From: a virus
Reading direction: 5' to 3' (one strand)
Virus record (IMG/VR): IMGVR_UViG_3300014720_000062
Location: 1 to 42,015 of that record
Length of the DNA stretch: 42,015 nucleotides
The notes under the pieces are model-generated. The model was not told the origin of the DNA. It saw nothing but the letters and a program-made list of their open reading frames with translations, and did no database searches. The position numbers and the translations under genes were made by a program. This document shows positions 31,649 through 40,528 of the stretch, in pieces. The stretch's first letter is position 1, and each line of letters opens with the position of its first letter.

Positions 31649-32124
31649 CGACCGCCATCGACTATCCGCGCACGCTGCCGTTGCCGCTGGTGCCGGGCTA
31701 CGGCCTGCGCCGCCGGCCGAACATCCTGCGCACCGAGAAGGAAGACGGCCACGCCCGCCAGCGCCGGCGCACGATCGATAGCCCGTCCGACTATCCCGTC
31801 GTCTTCGAGTTCACGGCCGCCGAATACATGGTGTTCGACAGCTGGTTCCACTACGACGCGGCGGACGGCGCGGCCTGGTTCAACATCGAGCTGCTGGCCG
31901 CGATCGGCCTCGCGAACCATGAGGCGCGGGTCAAGGAGGGCAAGCTCGACGACGACCTGTTGCCGGGCGGCAACTGGCGCGTGGCCTGCGTGCTCGAAAC
32001 GCGCCAGCGGCCGATGCTCGACCCGGGCGTCATGGCACTCCTGGCGAACGATACGGCCGACGCGCTGCTCGCGGCGATGGCCGCCTTCCACACGCTCGTC
32101 GAAACCCAGCTCTGGCCCGATTGA
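31645..32124 (+). CDS. Tail tip-associated protein
   Basis: A 159-residue protein starting at a GTG that overlaps the tape measure stop. It contains YPRTLPLPLVPGYGLRRRPN and FEFTAAEYMVFDSWFHYDA, matching small minor tail proteins next to the tape measure in B3/D3112-like transposable phages and lambda-like tails (M/L region). Probably part of the distal tail ring. Confidence 0.7.
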   Translation: MTTAIDYPRTLPLPLVPGYGLRRRPNILRTEKEDGHARQRRRTIDSPSDYPVVFEFTAAEYMVFDSWFHYDAADGAAWFNIELLAAIGLANHEARVKEGKLDDDLLPGGNWRVACVLETRQRPMLDPGVMALLANDTADALLAAMAAFHTLVETQLWPD

Positions 32125-32136
32125 GGACACGCGCCC

Positions 32137-33405
32137 ATGCCCACCATTGCCGAAGATCTCGCCGCCGCCGTCGCCCTGGCGCAGGCCGACGCCGCCAAGC
32201 TCGACGCCGTCGTGCACGGCCCGGCCGCCGGCCCGACCTCGCTGGTCGCGACCGATGCCGGCGACGCGAAGACGCTGGCCCGCATCACCGCCGAGGCCGC
32301 CGCTGCGGCGGCGGCCGGCGTCGTGCCTTTCACGCCGCCGGTGCCGTGGGTGTCCGGGCTCAATGCGGTCGTCGGGCCGCCGGCGACGGCGGTGATCTAC
32401 CTGGGCGAGAGCTACTTCTGCAACACCGGCCACGTGACGGCCGCCACCTTCGCCCCTGACGCCGGCAAGTGGACGAAGCTCGCCGCCAAGGGCGTCGATG
32501 CGACGACGCCGGTGAGCGCCAAGGGCGATCTATACGGGCATGACGGATCGGCCGCCGAGCGCGTGCCGGTCGGCACAGATGGCTCGGTGCTCATGGCGCG
32601 AGCGGTCGCGGTGCTGGGTCTCCAATACGTCTCGCCCTTCACGGGCACGATCTTCGGCCTCACCTACGCCAACAACGCCACCGATCCGACGAATGACATC
32701 GACATCGTCGCGGGCGGCGGCATGTCGGACGACGGCACCGAGTGGATCGCGATCGCGGCCACCACCAAGCAGCTCGACGTCGCCGCCGAGGCCGACAACG
32801 GCGCGACGCCCACTGGCATGCTCGGCCCGGCCGCCGCGATCGGCAACTACGACTATGCGCTGTGGGCGATCAAGAACCCGACGACGGGGGAAAGCCGCGT
32901 CTTCGCCGAGAAGCAGGATACGGCGCCGACCTTGCCGGACGGCTTCACCAAGAAGCGGCAGTTCGGCTTCATCCAGCGCGTCGCCGGCGCGATCGCGCCC
33001 TTCACGACTTACGAGACGGCCGGTGGCGGACTGGAGTTCTGGTGGAATTCGCCAACCTCGGATTTCTTTCATAGCAATCTGTTGACCAACGCCAGGCGGA
33101 CCGACGCGATCCGCGTGCCGAAGACTTTTTCCGTGCTCGCGAAGGTCACGATCCAGATCTACGACAGCACCACCGGCACGAATATTCGCATCGCGCGAGT
33201 GGGAGAGACCGACGTCGCGGTCACGGCGGATGGCTCGAATGGTGGCGCGGCCAACATGGGATATGCCGTCGGCGTGGTGGTCGCCATGGCCCATATGGAC
33301 CTGCGGACCAGCGCCGACGGCAAGATCGCCGCGCGCTGCCAGACGGCAATGACCATCGATCAATACAATTGCGTCACAAACGGCTTCACCTGGTCGCGGA
33401 GGTAG
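32137..33405 (+). CDS. Fibre-like tail protein, probable receptor-binding
   Basis: A 422-residue protein. The N-terminus is an Ala-rich helix that could attach to the tail; VSAKGDLYGHDGSAAERVPVGTDGSVL (about 126-153) is a repeat type found in phage fibres. The remaining part is beta-rich. Codons in the last third include more A/T (for instance near 33060..33075 and 33180..33190) than surrounding genes, suggesting a recently acquired tip. A host-binding role is likely but not shown. Confidence 0.65.
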   Translation: MPTIAEDLAAAVALAQADAAKLDAVVHGPAAGPTSLVATDAGDAKTLARITAEAAAAAAAGVVPFTPPVPWVSGLNAVVGPPATAVIYLGESYFCNTGHVTAATFAPDAGKWTKLAAKGVDATTPVSAKGDLYGHDGSAAERVPVGTDGSVLMARAVAVLGLQYVSPFTGTIFGLTYANNATDPTNDIDIVAGGGMSDDGTEWIAIAATTKQLDVAAEADNGATPTGMLGPAAAIGNYDYALWAIKNPTTGESRVFAEKQDTAPTLPDGFTKKRQFGFIQRVAGAIAPFTTYETAGGGLEFWWNSPTSDFFHSNLLTNARRTDAIRVPKTFSVLAKVTIQIYDSTTGTNIRIARVGETDVAVTADGSNGGAANMGYAVGVVVAMAHMDLRTSADGKIAARCQTAMTIDQYNCVTNGFTWSRR

Positions 33406-33407
33406 CC

Positions 33408-33833
33408 ATGCTCACCGAACAAGAAATCATCGCCGCCACCAGGCCCGTCCTCTTCGTCGTCAAGAACGCTGACGGGTCGATCCGCAGCCACGGCAGCACG
33501 CGGCCGGCCGGGCCGTGCGAGGCCTACTACGCCGACGATCCGGCAATCGTCGCCGAGCTGACGAAGCCCCGCGTGCCACCCTCGATCGCCAACTGGAAGG
33601 CGCACGCCATCCTGAAGGTCGACAACAAGCACCAGGCAGTGCTCGACGTCATCGCGGCGATCGCCGACCCGGCGACCCGGGAGCTGGTGCAGATCGCGTT
33701 CGAGCGGCTCGACCCGATCCCGCGCGCCAGCACGACGCTCGTCTCGCTGCTGACGCACCCCACGGTGGGCTACGACGAGGCCGGCGTCGACGACCTGTTC
33801 GTCCGCGGCAACGCGCTGCAGATCGATCCGTGA
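33408..33833 (+). CDS. Hypothetical protein after the fibre gene
   Basis: A 141-residue protein from the ATG at 33408, with GGAGGT overlapping the fibre stop. The start LTEQEIIAATRPVLFVVKNADGSI and a helical C-terminus are not recognised. Its position directly after a fibre gene would suit a fibre assembly factor. Confidence 0.6.
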   Translation: MLTEQEIIAATRPVLFVVKNADGSIRSHGSTRPAGPCEAYYADDPAIVAELTKPRVPPSIANWKAHAILKVDNKHQAVLDVIAAIADPATRELVQIAFERLDPIPRASTTLVSLLTHPTVGYDEAGVDDLFVRGNALQIDP

Positions 33834-34375
33834 CCGATCCCGTCTACTCCGAGGCGATCCGGGAAGCCTACGCGCTGGCGCCGGTGAACGACGCCGTCGT
33901 GCACACGCTGGAGATCCGGCACCCCTCGTTCGTCGGCGACGACGGCCTGCCCGACTCGGCGTGGGTCGTGCTGAACGGCAAGGACCTGGTCGCGACCATC
34001 GAGGCGAGCGCGCCGGTGCGCGGCGGCGAGGCCGTGACCTTCATCGGCGTCTATTTCGAGCTGACCTTCCCGCCGATCGAGAACGCACCGTCGCCCGAGA
34101 TGGAGCTGGCGATCGACGCGGTGACGCGGGAGATTTTCCAGAACCTCGACCGGGCCGTGAAGTCGCGGACCAAGATCGTCGCCTGCTATAGGGTCTACCT
34201 GGCGAGCGACCTCACCGTGCCGCAGCGCCTGCCGCCCGACGAGTTCACGCTGTCGAACGCCGAGGGCGACGCCCATGCGCTGCGCGCCCGGGCGCGGGTG
34301 CCGGTCGACCTGCGCGCCACGTTTCCGCGCGGGCTCTATACCGCGTCGGAATTCCCCGGGCTGCTCGGCCGATGA
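33830..34375 (+). CDS. DUF1833 minor tail protein
   Basis: A 181-residue protein starting at GTG overlapping the previous TGA. It contains YSEAIREAYALAPVNDAVVHTLEIRHP and ARVPVDLRATFPRGLYTASEFPGL, the DUF1833 pattern seen before NlpC/P60 genes in lambdoid-like tails (lambda L position). Likely links the tail tip hub. Confidence 0.8.
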   Translation: MTDPVYSEAIREAYALAPVNDAVVHTLEIRHPSFVGDDGLPDSAWVVLNGKDLVATIEASAPVRGGEAVTFIGVYFELTFPPIENAPSPEMELAIDAVTREIFQNLDRAVKSRTKIVACYRVYLASDLTVPQRLPPDEFTLSNAEGDAHALRARARVPVDLRATFPRGLYTASEFPGLLGR

Positions 34376-34788
34376 ACGGGCAACACTGGTCGCTGCCCTT
34401 CATCGGCCTGCCCTATGCCCACGACGGCGAGGGGCCGCGCGCCTTCAACTGCTGGTTCTTCCTGCGCCACGTCCAGCGGGTCCGGTTCGGGCGCGACCTG
34501 CCGTCCTGGTCCTCGCCGCCGACGCGGCTCGGCCAGGCGCGCGCCCTGACGAGCTGGGCCGGCGCGTTCGGCTGGGTCGCGGTCGATCGGCCGATCTCGG
34601 GCGACGCCGTCTATCTCTCCCAGCTCCGCCACCCCAGCCATGTCGGCGTCTGGGTCGCCGACGTCGCGCGCGGCTCGGTGCTGCACTGCCTGCAGGGGGC
34701 GGGGTCGGTGTGCAGCCCGTCGAGCGTGCTGAAGGATCACGGCTGGAAGATCCTCGGCTGCTACCGCCCGGCCGGGGAGGTGCGCTGA
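34372..34788 (+). CDS. NlpC/P60-type tail tip peptidase
   Basis: A 138-residue protein with the cysteine nucleophile in FNCWFFLRHVQ (Cys about 27) and the His in HPSHVGVWV (about 82-90), the order of NlpC/P60 enzymes such as lambda K C-terminal domain. It probably cuts peptide cross-links during DNA entry. Short overlaps join it to DUF1833 and the tip protein. Confidence 0.82.
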   Translation: MNGQHWSLPFIGLPYAHDGEGPRAFNCWFFLRHVQRVRFGRDLPSWSSPPTRLGQARALTSWAGAFGWVAVDRPISGDAVYLSQLRHPSHVGVWVADVARGSVLHCLQGAGSVCSPSSVLKDHGWKILGCYRPAGEVR

Positions 34789-37700
34789 TGGGTGCCGCCG
34801 TCATCTTCCCGAACGCCTTCGATCCGATGCAGCACGAGGTCGTGAAGCTGAAGCGGGTCCAGTCGATCGGCCGCTTCGTGCGCCGCACCCAGCGCCGCCG
34901 CACCGTGGTGCGGGAGGTCGGCGGCCGCCGCCTGCGCGTGTTCGTCCAGCCGACGCTGGTGCAGCTCAACGGCCGGCCGGTGCTGCGCCGCGACTGGTCG
35001 ACGACGATGATCGGCCCGCTCGACGTCGTCTACTTCCGCGCGTTGCCGGCCGGCGGCCAGGGCGGCTCCAATCCGCTGGGCGCGATCCTGGCGATCGCCG
35101 TCGCCATCGCGGTGCCGGTCGTCGGGCCGATGCTGGGCGCCGCCCTCGGCTTCGCCGCCGGCAGCCTCGGCGCGGCGCTCGTCACGGCGGGCGTGGGCCT
35201 GGCGCTCAGCGCAATCGCCTACGGCATCACGTCGCTGTTCGTGCAGCCGCCGCCGGCGGCGACGCCGATGATGCAGCAGAGCTACGGCGGCGTCGCCTCG
35301 ACGCCGACCTCGCCCACCTATTCGGCGCAGGCGCAGGGCAACGTCGCGCGGCTCGGCCAGCCGATCCCGGAGCTGATCGGCCGCCATCAGATCTACCCCG
35401 ACTTCGTCATGGAGCCGTATTCGCGGTTCGTCGGGAACTACCAGTACCTGCACATGCATCTCGGCCTGTCGATGGGCGAGCTCGAGATCGAGGAGCAGCG
35501 GCTGGGCGACACGCCGTTCAGCTCCTTCTCGTCGATCGAATGGGAGAAGATCGAGCCCGGGGCCGACCCCGACATCGCCATCTGCGACCCGCGCCTGCTG
35601 CTCTGCCGCGACCTCGCCCAGGTCGAGCTGCCGGACAGCGCCGCCGGCTCGCCCTGGAAGGGGCCGTTCGCCGCCAACCCGTCCGGCACCACGATCGACC
35701 ACATCGAGATCGACCTCGCCGCCGTGCGCGGGCTGTGGAAGTTCAACACGGCCACCGGCGGCCTCAACGCGATGACCATCACCGTCGAGGTCGAGGCGCA
35801 GCAGATCGACGACGACGGCGCCACGGTCGGCGCCGCCTTCACGCTCGGCGCCATCGTCAAGACGGCGACGTCGCGCGAGCTGCTGCGCTGGACCGACGGC
35901 TTCGACGTGGCCGCGGGCCGCTGGCAGATCCGGCTCCGTCGCACCGACCTCAAGGACAACGACATCCAGGCGGGGCACCAGGCCGACTGGATCGGCATGC
36001 GCGGCCGGCTCACGACGCTCCGCCGCTATCACGGCATGACGGTGGTCGGCGTGAAGATGAAGGTCGACGGCGACATCAACGGCCAGACCAGCCGCCGCGT
36101 GAACTTCATCGCCACGCGCAAGCTGCCGACGTGGGACGACGTGGCGGGCCGGATGGGCACCGTGCTGGCGGCGACGCGCAATCCCTGCGACGCCTTCGCC
36201 CACATCGCGCGCACGGCGAACGGCGGGCGCCTCGCCGACGACCGCATCGCCCTCGCCGAGCTGTACGCCCACAGAGACCAATTCGCGGCCGACAACTGGA
36301 CGTTCGACTTCGTCTTCGACCAGCCGCAAACGACGTTCGAAGCCCTGTCGAAGGTCGGCCGTGCCGTGATCGGCCAGGTGGTCCCGCAGGCCGGCAGGGT
36401 CCACCTGGTGCGCGACGTGCCGCACGACGGCGTGCCGGTCCAGATGTTCTCGATGCAGAACATCCGCAAGGGCTCGTTCAAGTGCGAATGGAAGATGGTC
36501 GATGAGCAGACGGCGGACGCGCTGGTCGGCACCTACATGGACACCAAGTCGTGGAAGCAGGTCACCGCGACCGTCGCCTACGACGACAGCCCGCAGGACA
36601 ATCCGTCGAACCTGCAGCTCCACGGCGTCACCTATAGGCCGCAGGGGCGGGCGGTGCTGTGGAACTGGATGCGCGGCAACTATCTGCGCCGCCGGGTGCT
36701 GACCTGGGAGACCGAGATGGAAGGGCTGATGACGCGCTTCGGTGCGCCGATCAGCCTGACGCACGACGTGCCGCGCTACGGCCAGTCGGCCGAGATCGTG
36801 GCCTTCGGCGGCAACTCGCGCATCGCCACGCTCAACGAGCCGATGGCGTTCACCGAGGGCGTGCAGCACTACGTCGCGATCCGCAACCGCTTCGGCGACA
36901 AGAGCGGCGCCTTCGAGGCGTTCCCCGTCGACGGCGAGCCGATGCAGATCCGGATCGGCGAGGGCGAGCTGCCGCAGATCTTCACCGGCGGCGACCGCGA
37001 GCGGACCTTCATCCAGTTCGGCCCCGGCGAGGACTATGCCGCCAACCTGCTCGTCATGTCGGTGCGGCCGATCGGCGACAGCCACGCGCGGATCGAGGCG
37101 ATGGACGACGATCCCGCCATGCACGATCCGATCCCCGACGAGGTGCTGCCCGGCGAGGGCGGCGAGGGCGGCGTCGGCGCGCCGGCCGGGCCGCTGGAGA
37201 TCCACGTCGCGGCCAACACGGCGAACCTCAACCTTCGGGCGCTCGCCGACGCCAACGGCTACACCGGCACGGCGGGCCAGCAGGTCACGATCGTGATCGA
37301 TCCGGGCGTGCACGTGTACGCCACCGGCACGGGGCTGCCGGCGCTGATCCGCGGCACCTGGCCCGGCGGCTACCAGCCCATCCTGGTCAACCAGGGCACC
37401 ATCTCGGGCGCGGGCGGCGCCGGCGGCAACTTCTCGGCCGGCGGCGGCAACGGCGGCACGGCGCTCGATGCGTCGAGCGGTCCGCTCAGGATCGACAACA
37501 CCGGCGGCACGATCCGCGGCGGCGGCGGCGCCGGCGGCGGCGGCGGCAATTCGGGGCACTCGGCCGCCGGCGGCGGCGGCGGCGGCGCGGGCTTCAACAA
37601 TGCGCCGGGCGGCCTGGGCTACACGGGCACCGGCGCGCCGGGCAGCAACGGCGGCAACGGCAGCTCGGGCGGGCCCGGCGGCGGTGGCGCCGGGGTGACG

Positions 37701-37943
37701 CAGGACGTCTACGAGACGGTCGGCAACGACGAGAACGGGCCGATCCTCGTCTTCGACCACACCTGCAGCGGCGGCAACGGCGGCGACGGCGGCGGCTACG
37801 GCCAGCCGGGCCAGCCGGGCACGAACGGCAACCCCGACTTCGGGGCGGGCAACGGCGGCGGCGGTGCTGCAGGCCACGCGGTGACCGGCAACGCCAACAT
37901 CGTGTGGGACAATGTCGGCACGCGCACGGGGCCGATCGCATGA
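34788..37943 (+). CDS. Central tail tip (J-like) protein with polyglycine adhesin domain
   Basis: A 1,051-residue host-specificity protein. Residues about 95-150 are hydrophobic (LAIAVAIAVPVVGPMLGAALG), as in lambda I/J-like tips; then the J-type hub from about 170 (VARLGQPIPELIGRHQIYPD) through about 800. From about 868 to the end the protein turns into glycine-rich repeats (GAGGAGGNFSAGGGNGG, GGGGAGGGGGNSG, GGNGGDGGGYG), like polyglycine sandwich tips of T-even gp38 adhesins. This end probably contacts the receptor. Confidence 0.87.
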   Translation: MGAAVIFPNAFDPMQHEVVKLKRVQSIGRFVRRTQRRRTVVREVGGRRLRVFVQPTLVQLNGRPVLRRDWSTTMIGPLDVVYFRALPAGGQGGSNPLGAILAIAVAIAVPVVGPMLGAALGFAAGSLGAALVTAGVGLALSAIAYGITSLFVQPPPAATPMMQQSYGGVASTPTSPTYSAQAQGNVARLGQPIPELIGRHQIYPDFVMEPYSRFVGNYQYLHMHLGLSMGELEIEEQRLGDTPFSSFSSIEWEKIEPGADPDIAICDPRLLLCRDLAQVELPDSAAGSPWKGPFAANPSGTTIDHIEIDLAAVRGLWKFNTATGGLNAMTITVEVEAQQIDDDGATVGAAFTLGAIVKTATSRELLRWTDGFDVAAGRWQIRLRRTDLKDNDIQAGHQADWIGMRGRLTTLRRYHGMTVVGVKMKVDGDINGQTSRRVNFIATRKLPTWDDVAGRMGTVLAATRNPCDAFAHIARTANGGRLADDRIALAELYAHRDQFAADNWTFDFVFDQPQTTFEALSKVGRAVIGQVVPQAGRVHLVRDVPHDGVPVQMFSMQNIRKGSFKCEWKMVDEQTADALVGTYMDTKSWKQVTATVAYDDSPQDNPSNLQLHGVTYRPQGRAVLWNWMRGNYLRRRVLTWETEMEGLMTRFGAPISLTHDVPRYGQSAEIVAFGGNSRIATLNEPMAFTEGVQHYVAIRNRFGDKSGAFEAFPVDGEPMQIRIGEGELPQIFTGGDRERTFIQFGPGEDYAANLLVMSVRPIGDSHARIEAMDDDPAMHDPIPDEVLPGEGGEGGVGAPAGPLEIHVAANTANLNLRALADANGYTGTAGQQVTIVIDPGVHVYATGTGLPALIRGTWPGGYQPILVNQGTISGAGGAGGNFSAGGGNGGTALDASSGPLRIDNTGGTIRGGGGAGGGGGNSGHSAAGGGGGGAGFNNAPGGLGYTGTGAPGSNGGNGSSGGPGGGGAGVTQDVYETVGNDENGPILVFDHTCSGGNGGDGGGYGQPGQPGTNGNPDFGAGNGGGGAAGHAVTGNANIVWDNVGTRTGPIA

Positions 37944-38197
37944 GCTTCGTCGATCCCGCGACCCGGCTGAGCGAGCCCGAGCTCGACCATGAGAAGGCGT
38001 GCGCCCTGCAGCGCATGGCCGGCGTGCGCGACGCCTTCATCTGGAGCGCCGACATGGCGGCGAGCCGGGCCTACAACACGGCGCACGTGGCGCTGCTGAT
38101 GTGCCGCACCGAGGCGGAACTCGCCGGCGTCGAGGAGGGCTTCAAGGGCGCGGTGAAGGTCCTGCGGGAGAGGCTCGATGGCCAGCAAGCCGGTTGA
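37940..38197 (+). CDS. Hypothetical protein after the tip gene
   Basis: An 85-residue helical protein (LSEPELDHEKACALQRMAGVRDAF). Coupled to the tip gene by ATGA overlap. Function unknown. Confidence 0.6.
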   Translation: MSFVDPATRLSEPELDHEKACALQRMAGVRDAFIWSADMAASRAYNTAHVALLMCRTEAELAGVEEGFKGAVKVLRERLDGQQAG

Positions 38198-38537
38198 GCG
38201 CTTCGATCTCACGGAGACCGACCGTCTCCTGATCGGGCACCTGCGGCGCTGCAGCTTCCCGATCGCCTCGTTCGCCAGGCGCTTCGCCCGCAACATGGGC
38301 AACCTGCTCGACATGGCGTCGGGCAGGATCTCGGCCAGGGAGCGCGCCTGCGTCTGTTCGCTCGTCTATCTGTTCCGCCGGCAGATCCCGAACCCGATCG
38401 TCGCCAAGGCCGCGCTCTATCTCGCAGAGCTGCAGGCGGCCTACCAGCTCGACGCCGTCGCTCACCCCTTGCCGACGCCCGTTTCGAACGATGCTCGAAG
38501 GGCGGCCGACGATCTGTTCGCGAAGGCCGCGCCGTGA
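38178..38537 (+). CDS. Hypothetical protein
   Basis: A 119-residue basic protein (RFDLTETDRLLIGHLRRCSFP) that overlaps the previous gene by 20 bp and the next by 4 bp. The middle RNMGNLLDMASGRISARERACV could be a DNA-binding helix pair. Not recognised. Confidence 0.55.
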   Translation: MASKPVERFDLTETDRLLIGHLRRCSFPIASFARRFARNMGNLLDMASGRISARERACVCSLVYLFRRQIPNPIVAKAALYLAELQAAYQLDAVAHPLPTPVSNDARRAADDLFAKAAP

Positions 38538-38854
38538 CCGCCCTCGATGATCTCGAGCGCGGCACCTACGTCGCTCATCGCGACTTTCGCAACGGTGGGG
38601 ACTGCGATGGCCGGGCGCAGCGGCGCTGCCGGCGATGTGGCGGCGTCCAGTACGATTGGGGTTGCAACTTCACGCGCCGCGGGAAGCGCGTCGTCTGGTT
38701 CGTGAGCTGGTACTGCAACGGCCGCGGCGCTTGCGGGTTGATGGAGACCGAGTACCTGAGCGAGGCTGCCCTCGATCGCCTGCGAGCCGAGCCGCCGAGG
38801 GTCAAGCGTGCGCCTGGCGCGCCGTGGCAGCGATGGCGGCGGATGCGGCGATGA
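38534..38854 (+). CDS. Zinc-ribbon-like protein
   Basis: A 106-residue protein starting at GTG. It has CRRCGGVQYDWGC and a second Cys pair in WYCNGRGACG, suggesting a zinc ribbon. Coupled to the previous gene (GTGA). Function unknown. The 84 bp that follow contain no clear promoter. Confidence 0.55.
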   Translation: MTALDDLERGTYVAHRDFRNGGDCDGRAQRRCRRCGGVQYDWGCNFTRRGKRVVWFVSWYCNGRGACGLMETEYLSEAALDRLRAEPPRVKRAPGAPWQRWRRMRR

Positions 38855-38938
38855 CCAGATGTGGTGCGAAAAATCGGTCGGTGCTTGCATGTGCAGGCTC
38901 TGGCGCGCAGCCGCCGGCCGACGATATGACTCGGCATC

Positions 38939-39415
38939 ATGCGGCGCAAAGGCGAGACGAGGATTTCGACGAAGCAACGGGCCTATCCCTTTGGCGCGGA
39001 GCTGCAGGTGCGCTTCCATCGGCGACCGGGCGAATGCGAGCGCGAGCACGCCGCCGCGGCGGCGATCTCGGCCGGCGACTACCTCACCGCCCAGGCGAAG
39101 CTCGACAGTGCGGTGCGCTACCTCTTCCGATCGGGCGAGCAGGCGCATGCCATGCAGATCTGGCTGGAGGCGCATGCGACGCCCTACGATCCGTGGGAGG
39201 AGCGGCGGCAGAGCGCGGAGGCGTCGCGCCGGCATCTCAAGGAGTGCGCCGACATGGTGACGGCGGCGGTCGCGACGGGGCTGCCCGCCCGGCTGCGGCG
39301 GGCCGAGCAGCTCGGCTTCGACATGGTCGAGGCGCTGCGGATGCTGGAGCCGAGGTTCGACACGCCGCGGGCGCAATGGTGCATCGGCATGCTGAACCAC
39401 TATGGCGCGTTCTAG
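38939..39415 (+). CDS. Hypothetical protein
   Basis: A 158-residue helical protein (AAISAGDYLTAQAKLDSAVRYLF). The ATG at 38939 lacks a clear ribosome site. It meets the SRAP gene tail to tail with both stops in the same CTAG. No family recognised. Confidence 0.5.
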   Translation: MRRKGETRISTKQRAYPFGAELQVRFHRRPGECEREHAAAAAISAGDYLTAQAKLDSAVRYLFRSGEQAHAMQIWLEAHATPYDPWEERRQSAEASRRHLKECADMVTAAVATGLPARLRRAEQLGFDMVEALRMLEPRFDTPRAQWCIGMLNHYGAF

Positions 39416-40074
39416 GCCGCCTTCTTCTCCTTCGGCAGCAACACGATCGCCTGGTCGTCGGCCGGCTTCTGCAGCTCCAGCGCCTCCTCGAGCGTGCCCG
39501 TGAGCCAGCGGTCGACGTCCGCCGGCGTCATCAGCAGGACGGGCATCGCCTTGTTGTGGATCGGCTCGACGATGCCGTTCGGCTCGGTGGTCAGGAACGA
39601 GAAGAGCTTGTGCCGGCCGACGTTCGGCTTGGCCTTGGTGCCGCGGTCGCCCTCCCACTCGCGCCAGATGCCAGCGAAGAAGAAGGGCTCGCCGTCGGCG
39701 CGCTTGAACCAGCGGAACTGCACGGGCTTCGCCGTATGGCGGTCGGGCTCGGAGAAGGCGGTCGCCGGCACGATGCAGCGCTGCTCGGGCTTCTTGAGCC
39801 AGGGCTTCCAGTAGCTCGACGCGGTGTTGCGGATGTTGGTCACGGGCGCCTTGCCGCCCACGAAGGGCGGCGGCGGGAAGCCCCAGCGCATCGTCTCGAC
39901 GACGCGCTTGCCGTCCCGCACCACGACGACGGCCGCCGGGTAGTTCGGGTAGATGTTGGTGGCGTCGTTCTGGCCGCCGACCACCTCGGCCCATTCCTTC
40001 CCGACCAGCTTGTAGTGCCGCATCAGGCCGGCGACCTCATCGCGAGAGAGGCGCATGGTGTAGAGGTTGCACAT
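39412..40074 (-). CDS. SRAP family protein (YedK/HMCES-like)
   Basis: A 220-residue SOS response-associated peptidase. Cys2 (MCNLY) is the residue that forms a covalent thiazolidine with abasic sites. Other family residues are present: Asn in RNTAS, Glu in PATAFSEPD, and His in EPIHNKAMPVLL. It protects abasic sites in single-stranded DNA, which could occur during phage replication. It faces against the late operon, in a two-gene minus-strand unit. Confidence 0.9.
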   Translation of the reverse strand: MCNLYTMRLSRDEVAGLMRHYKLVGKEWAEVVGGQNDATNIYPNYPAAVVVVRDGKRVVETMRWGFPPPPFVGGKAPVTNIRNTASSYWKPWLKKPEQRCIVPATAFSEPDRHTAKPVQFRWFKRADGEPFFFAGIWREWEGDRGTKAKPNVGRHKLFSFLTTEPNGIVEPIHNKAMPVLLMTPADVDRWLTGTLEEALELQKPADDQAIVLLPKEKKAA

Positions 40075-40077
40075 GGG

Positions 40078-40383
40078 CTATGTGCCGCTCGCACTCTGCA
40101 GGGCACGTCGCAGGTTGTTCAGAGCGACGATGAGCTGGTCGACCATCGCTCTATAGGCCATGGGCGACGCGGCCAGGCCGCCACGCAGCATTTGCGCTGC
40201 TCCTCGGGCGTCCTCGATGCGCGGGCCATGGGCGCCGTCCACTCCCTTCGTGACTTGGAACGGCCAAGCATCGGTGTCCAAGGACAGTATGAGTACCGTT
40301 CGCAACGTGTCATCCGAAGGGCTTTCTCTCGCCACTTCGCATCGCGCCTTGATGTCGTCGATTGCCGCCAACAGCGTCTGCAT
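40078..40383 (-). CDS. Hypothetical protein upstream of SRAP
   Basis: A 101-residue protein from the ATG at 40383, chosen because GGAGG precedes it (an in-frame upstream start would add 11 residues). It contains LLAAIDDIKARCEVARESPSD and two helical segments. It ends 3 bp before the SRAP gene, so the two share a message. Function unknown. Confidence 0.6.
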   Translation of the reverse strand: MQTLLAAIDDIKARCEVARESPSDDTLRTVLILSLDTDAWPFQVTKGVDGAHGPRIEDARGAAQMLRGGLAASPMAYRAMVDQLIVALNNLRRALQSASGT

Positions 40384-40528
40384 GGAAACCTCCTCCGCAA
40401 TCGGCGGGGGCCGCACCGCGCCAACGGTGCGAACCGCGCGGTCGGACCGCGCATGACCGCAACCGGCCTAGTTACGGCCATCCCGCCACCGGCGATCACC
40501 GGAACGCGGAGTCAGCACGAGTACGGTC
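40384..40528. promoter_or_regulatory. Divergent control region between the SRAP unit and com
   Basis: The region holds the palindrome ACCGCGCGGT (40433..40442) and, further on, CCTAGT (40467..40472). The distance resembles the late promoters, but the dyad sequence is different, so Mor control is unproven. Two GANTC sites flank the com start (40509..40513 and 40537..40541). Confidence 0.35.

Noticed and set aside
34761-37877. Open frame of over 1,000 codons opposite the tail tip gene
   Set aside because: Same reason; no domain pattern and no ribosome site.
20234-39415. CTAG shared by converging stop codons at 20234..20237 and 39412..39415
   Set aside because: Two cases of TAG/TAG overlap arise easily from compact packing; not evidence of a mechanism.
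40430-40472. Third Mor-type late promoter before com
   Set aside because: CCTAGT and a dyad are present at nearly the right distance, but the dyad sequence (ACCGCGCGGT) does not match GGGAAG-N2-CTTCCC.
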